Assembly: GCA_040756515.1 (NCBI GenBank)
Contig: JBFLYW010000013.1
Location: 26,658-90,657, forward strand
DNA from: DSXH01 sp020724325
GTDB lineage: Bacteria > Bacteroidota > Ignavibacteria > Ignavibacteriales > Melioribacteraceae
Reading direction: 5' to 3'
Length of the DNA stretch: 64,000 nucleotides
Shown: positions 61,309 through 64,000 of the stretch, piece after piece
How positions within the stretch are numbered: the stretch's first letter is position 1
How the letters are laid out: the number at the start of each line of letters is the position of its first letter
Made by a program: the position numbers and the translations under genes
The notes under the pieces: model-generated
What the model was told of the DNA's origin: nothing
Database searches by the model: none
The model's input: the letters and a program-made list of their open reading frames with translations, nothing else

Positions 61309-63765
61309 ATGAAAACGTACTTTCCACAATTTCACAAAGTGATATTACTTGCAATAATAATCTCTATAGCAATTACCAATATTAATTTAAGTCAGGATCA
61401 GAAGCCGGAAGCTAAAAAACCAAAAATCAAGTCATACTCTGAAGTAATTACAAAAGATGCTAAAACAAGCAGAGGAGTATTTACAGTTCACAATGTTGAC
61501 GGAAAGTGGTTTTATGAAATTCCCAAGATCGAAATTGGCAGGTTATTCCTGTGGGTTTCTCAGATCAAAAAAAATCAAGCCAAAATTGGTTACGGAGGCA
61601 CCTCTTATAATAACCAGATAGTTAGATGGGATAAAAGAAACGATCAAATTTTATTAAGACAGATTCAACACACAATTGTGGCAGATGAAGAAAAAGCGAT
61701 TTACAATGCAGTAGATGCTTCAACGTTTCCACCGATTTTAATGACGTTTGATATTCAGGCATACGGACAGGATAGTTCTGCAGTGATAGAAGTAACAGAA
61801 TTTTTAACTGCAGAAAAGACTGAATTTGTTCCGAAGAAAATGTTTAATGCAAAGCGGCTCGATCCAAAACGTACGTTTATAGATAAAATTACTGCCTACC
61901 CTGAAAATATAGAAGCCGACGTTGTGCTTACTTTTGATGTTGACGTTGTTCCAACCAATAATACTCTTGGAACAGTTTCCATAATGATGCATTACAGCAT
62001 GGTTCATTTACCAAAAGAACCAATGATGCCGCGCCTTGCAGATTCCCGCGTAGGATTTTTTAGTATTACCCAGGAAGATTATGGTTATGAATCTCACCGA
62101 ACCGAAATGAGAACATATATAACAAAATGGAGATTGGAAAAGAAAGATCCATCGTCAGCTATATCCGAACCTGTTAAACCAATTACGTTTTATATCGATA
62201 GGAGCGTTCCTGAAAAATGGAAGCCGTATTTTAAGCAAGGTGTTGAAGATTGGCTGGCTGCATTCGAACAAGCGGGATTTAAAAATGCAATTATAGCAAA
62301 ATACGCACCTAGTGTTGAAGAGGACCCAAGCTGGAATACAGAGGATGCAACCATTTCATCTATAAGCTGGTTACCAAGTACAGTTGAAAATGCATTCGGA
62401 CCTCATATTCACGATCCGCGCACCGGAGAGATACTTGAAGCGGATATTAAAATCTATCATAATGTTATGAATTTGCTAACCACATGGTATTTTAGTCAAG
62501 TTGCTCCTCTCGATCCGCGTGCACAAAGAATTCCTCTGCCCGATGGTTTGATGGGAGAACTATTAAGATACGTTGTTGCTCACGAAGTCGGGCACTCTCT
62601 CGGCTTCCCTCATAACGGACGCGCAAGTTCTGTTTTTCCTGTTGATAGTTTGAGAAGCAAATCCTTTACAGAAAAGTATGGCAACGAAGCATCAATTATG
62701 GATTACGGAAGATTCAATTATGTTGCTCAGCCGGGCGATAATGCACGTTTAATTCCAATAATAAGTATTTACGACAAGTTTGCAACCGAATGGGGCTATA
62801 CTCCTTTCCCTGAAGCAAAAACTCCTGATGAAGAAAGACCATTCCTGGAAAAAATTGTAAGACGCCAGGATACAAATCCGTATTTGCATTTTAGTAACTT
62901 CTCTCAATACGATCCTTCTGCGCAAACCGAAGATCTGGGTGATGATGGAATTAAAGCCACCGAATTAGGATTAAAAAATATCTATCGAATTATGGATTTT
63001 ATTATTTCTGCTGGTACAACAAAAGAGGGGGACGATTATTCGATGCTTAGCCACCTGTATGATAGAGTGCTTCAGCAGAGGACCAGAAAAATTGGTCATG
63101 TTGCAATGATTATAGGCGGTGTAAATAGAGTAACTAAACACATCGGTCAGCCCGGAGCAGTATTTAAACTTGTTCCATACGAACGTCAGAAAAAAGCAAT
63201 GAGCTTACTACTTGAAGAAGGGTTTAAAGTAAATCCTTTGTTGGTTAAGAGAGAGCTGCTCGATTTAATCCAGCCATTCGGTAATGTTGATAAACTAACA
63301 AACGATCAAATTACTTTGGTGAAAAGTTTGTTGAATGATGCACGAATTCAAAGAATGTCTGATGCAGAATCTAAAGCATATAAAGGGGAAAAGGTTTATA
63401 CTGTAAGTGAGTTTTTATCCGACCTTACTAACGGGCTGTTCATAGAACTTAATAATAAGAGTATAACAGTTGATCCTTACCGTCGCAAATTACAAAGAGC
63501 GTTTGTTGAAGAACTCGGTAATAAAATTAATCCTGAAAAACCGGTTCAACAAACTCCAATAACAACTGGCAGACCTCTTCAGATTGTTGTGCAGCAAGCT
63601 ACACGATTTACTGATTTGCCGCCTGTTGCGCGTGGTAAGTTGAGCGAATTAAAAAATAAATTGACTGCTTCGGTTCCAAAATCCAAAGATGATATTACAA
63701 AATATCATATTCAGGATCTTGCTTCGCTAATTGATGAGATATTGAAAAAGAATAAAATAAATTAG
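61309..63765 (+). CDS. Secreted zinc-dependent metalloprotease (DUF5117/DUF5118 type)
   Basis: An 818-residue protein with a signal peptide (to about residue 29). A beta-rich DUF5118/DUF5117-type N-half follows (GKWFYEIPKIEIGRLFLWV, SRVGFFSITQEDYG). The metzincin-like zinc motif HEVGHSLGFPH is at 425-435, with upstream SWLPSTVENAFGPHIHDPRT and the downstream SIMDYGRFNYVAQPGD Met-turn. Such proteases are frequent in Bacteroidota and act in the periplasm or outside the cell on peptides. An AAAATAATGGAGTAAAA ribosome-binding region precedes the start. Full length for the family. Confidence 0.9.
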   Translation: MKTYFPQFHKVILLAIIISIAITNINLSQDQKPEAKKPKIKSYSEVITKDAKTSRGVFTVHNVDGKWFYEIPKIEIGRLFLWVSQIKKNQAKIGYGGTSYNNQIVRWDKRNDQILLRQIQHTIVADEEKAIYNAVDASTFPPILMTFDIQAYGQDSSAVIEVTEFLTAEKTEFVPKKMFNAKRLDPKRTFIDKITAYPENIEADVVLTFDVDVVPTNNTLGTVSIMMHYSMVHLPKEPMMPRLADSRVGFFSITQEDYGYESHRTEMRTYITKWRLEKKDPSSAISEPVKPITFYIDRSVPEKWKPYFKQGVEDWLAAFEQAGFKNAIIAKYAPSVEEDPSWNTEDATISSISWLPSTVENAFGPHIHDPRTGEILEADIKIYHNVMNLLTTWYFSQVAPLDPRAQRIPLPDGLMGELLRYVVAHEVGHSLGFPHNGRASSVFPVDSLRSKSFTEKYGNEASIMDYGRFNYVAQPGDNARLIPIISIYDKFATEWGYTPFPEAKTPDEERPFLEKIVRRQDTNPYLHFSNFSQYDPSAQTEDLGDDGIKATELGLKNIYRIMDFIISAGTTKEGDDYSMLSHLYDRVLQQRTRKIGHVAMIIGGVNRVTKHIGQPGAVFKLVPYERQKKAMSLLLEEGFKVNPLLVKRELLDLIQPFGNVDKLTNDQITLVKSLLNDARIQRMSDAESKAYKGEKVYTVSEFLSDLTNGLFIELNNKSITVDPYRRKLQRAFVEELGNKINPEKPVQQTPITTGRPLQIVVQQATRFTDLPPVARGKLSELKNKLTASVPKSKDDITKYHIQDLASLIDEILKKNKIN

Positions 63766-64000
63766 GTGCCGGATAAATAACTATATAATTTTTTTAATAA
63801 CTGAAGTTACGCATACTTTTGAAATGCCTTAGTCATAAAAGCACCAAAAACATTTGTGATATTTGGTGTTTTGGTGTTTTAGTGGCAAAAATAAGTTGAA
63901 AAAGAACTGCGAGATTTTTTGTAATGAAGGATTATAAAAGAAGTGATAGCCACAAAATCACAAAAGCACTAAATGACACTAAAATCATTTGATAAAATCA
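63766..64000. other. Gene-free tail with A-rich imperfect palindromes
   Basis: It contains AAAAGCACCAAAAACATTTG followed by TTGGTGTTTTGGTGTTTT (63836-63881), an imperfect palindrome. A second piece near the window end has CCACAAAATCACAAAAGCAC. This looks like a third dispersed intergenic repeat type of the kind common in related genomes. The next gene lies beyond the window. Confidence 0.5.

Noticed and set aside
1..64000. tRNA, rRNA and riboswitch genes
   Set aside because: No cloverleaf, rRNA core sequence or familiar aptamer was recognised by eye on either strand; a covariance search would be needed to exclude weak cases.

Overview
The window reads as a 64-kb piece of a draft or metagenome-derived chromosome from an AT-rich, Gram-negative bacterium of the Bacteroidota/Ignavibacteriota side of the tree (Ignavibacteria or Melioribacter-like is my best guess). 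Grounds: many Sec signal peptides and lipoboxes, a TonB-dependent receptor with a carboxypeptidase-like N-domain, a giant propeller/Y_Y_Y sensor kinase, a DUF5117-type zinc metalloprotease, a membrane pyrophosphatase, and a type II-C CRISPR-Cas9 locus with 46-nt repeats. A run of 100 N at 25114-25213 is an assembly gap inside a tandem repeat. I see no rRNA or tRNA genes.

Layout. 1-11.2 kb: the end of a TetR regulator, a serine-racemase-like PLP enzyme, three secreted (alpha/alpha)6-barrel glycosidase-like proteins, a metal-ligand-depleted M24 lipoprotein and a mutarotase-like protein. 11.5-36.8 kb: a large purine/hydantoin catabolism island. It holds a Na+/solute symporter, a two-subunit xanthine dehydrogenase, a fold-type II PLP enzyme, a hydantoinase/allantoinase-like enzyme, an SsnA-like amidohydrolase, a second three-subunit molybdenum hydroxylase, a YgfK-like flavo-iron-sulfur protein, a YgeY-like M20 hydrolase, a YgeW-like carbamoyltransferase, a threonine-synthase-like PLP enzyme, and MocA- and XdhC-type molybdenum cofactor proteins. 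This resembles the ygeW/ygeX/ygeY/hyuA/ygfK/ssnA/xdhD set linked to anaerobic purine breakdown in enterobacteria and gut anaerobes. The likely flow is uptake, molybdenum-enzyme hydroxylation, reduction or ring opening, hydrolysis of ureido and amide bonds, carbamoyl transfer (energy as carbamoyl phosphate) and PLP-dependent ammonia release. The island is interrupted by accessory sequence: a nucleotidyltransferase pair, a DUF1016 nuclease remnant, an ORF6N gene, a decayed ygeY copy and a GxxExxY gene inside inverted arms.

36.8-46 kb: galactokinase, small DUF and PAS proteins, TonB receptor plus lipoprotein, and a sensor kinase/response regulator pair. 46-47.7 kb: a three-gene HipBST-like toxin-antitoxin operon with three operator-like palindromes. 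47.9-56 kb: a type II-C CRISPR-Cas locus with 24 repeats and 23 spacers (the first two repeats carry identical insertions), cas2, a frameshifted IS200-like transposase, cas1, cas9, and a tracrRNA divergent from cas9. 56-64 kb: a small conserved-looking protein, H+/Na+ pyrophosphatase, a secreted internally duplicated helical protein, membrane and lipoproteins, and a secreted zinc metalloprotease.

The most unusual signal is a family of AT-rich palindromic elements with ends of the type ATRGMACRCWGAT. They lie in intergenic gaps. At three separate loci they are tandemly duplicated together with the first 7-11 codons of the downstream gene, which creates short decoy ORFs. At a fourth locus the same arms flank a GxxExxY (PD-(D/E)XK-like) gene, giving an architecture like the intervening sequences of rRNA genes but outside rRNA.
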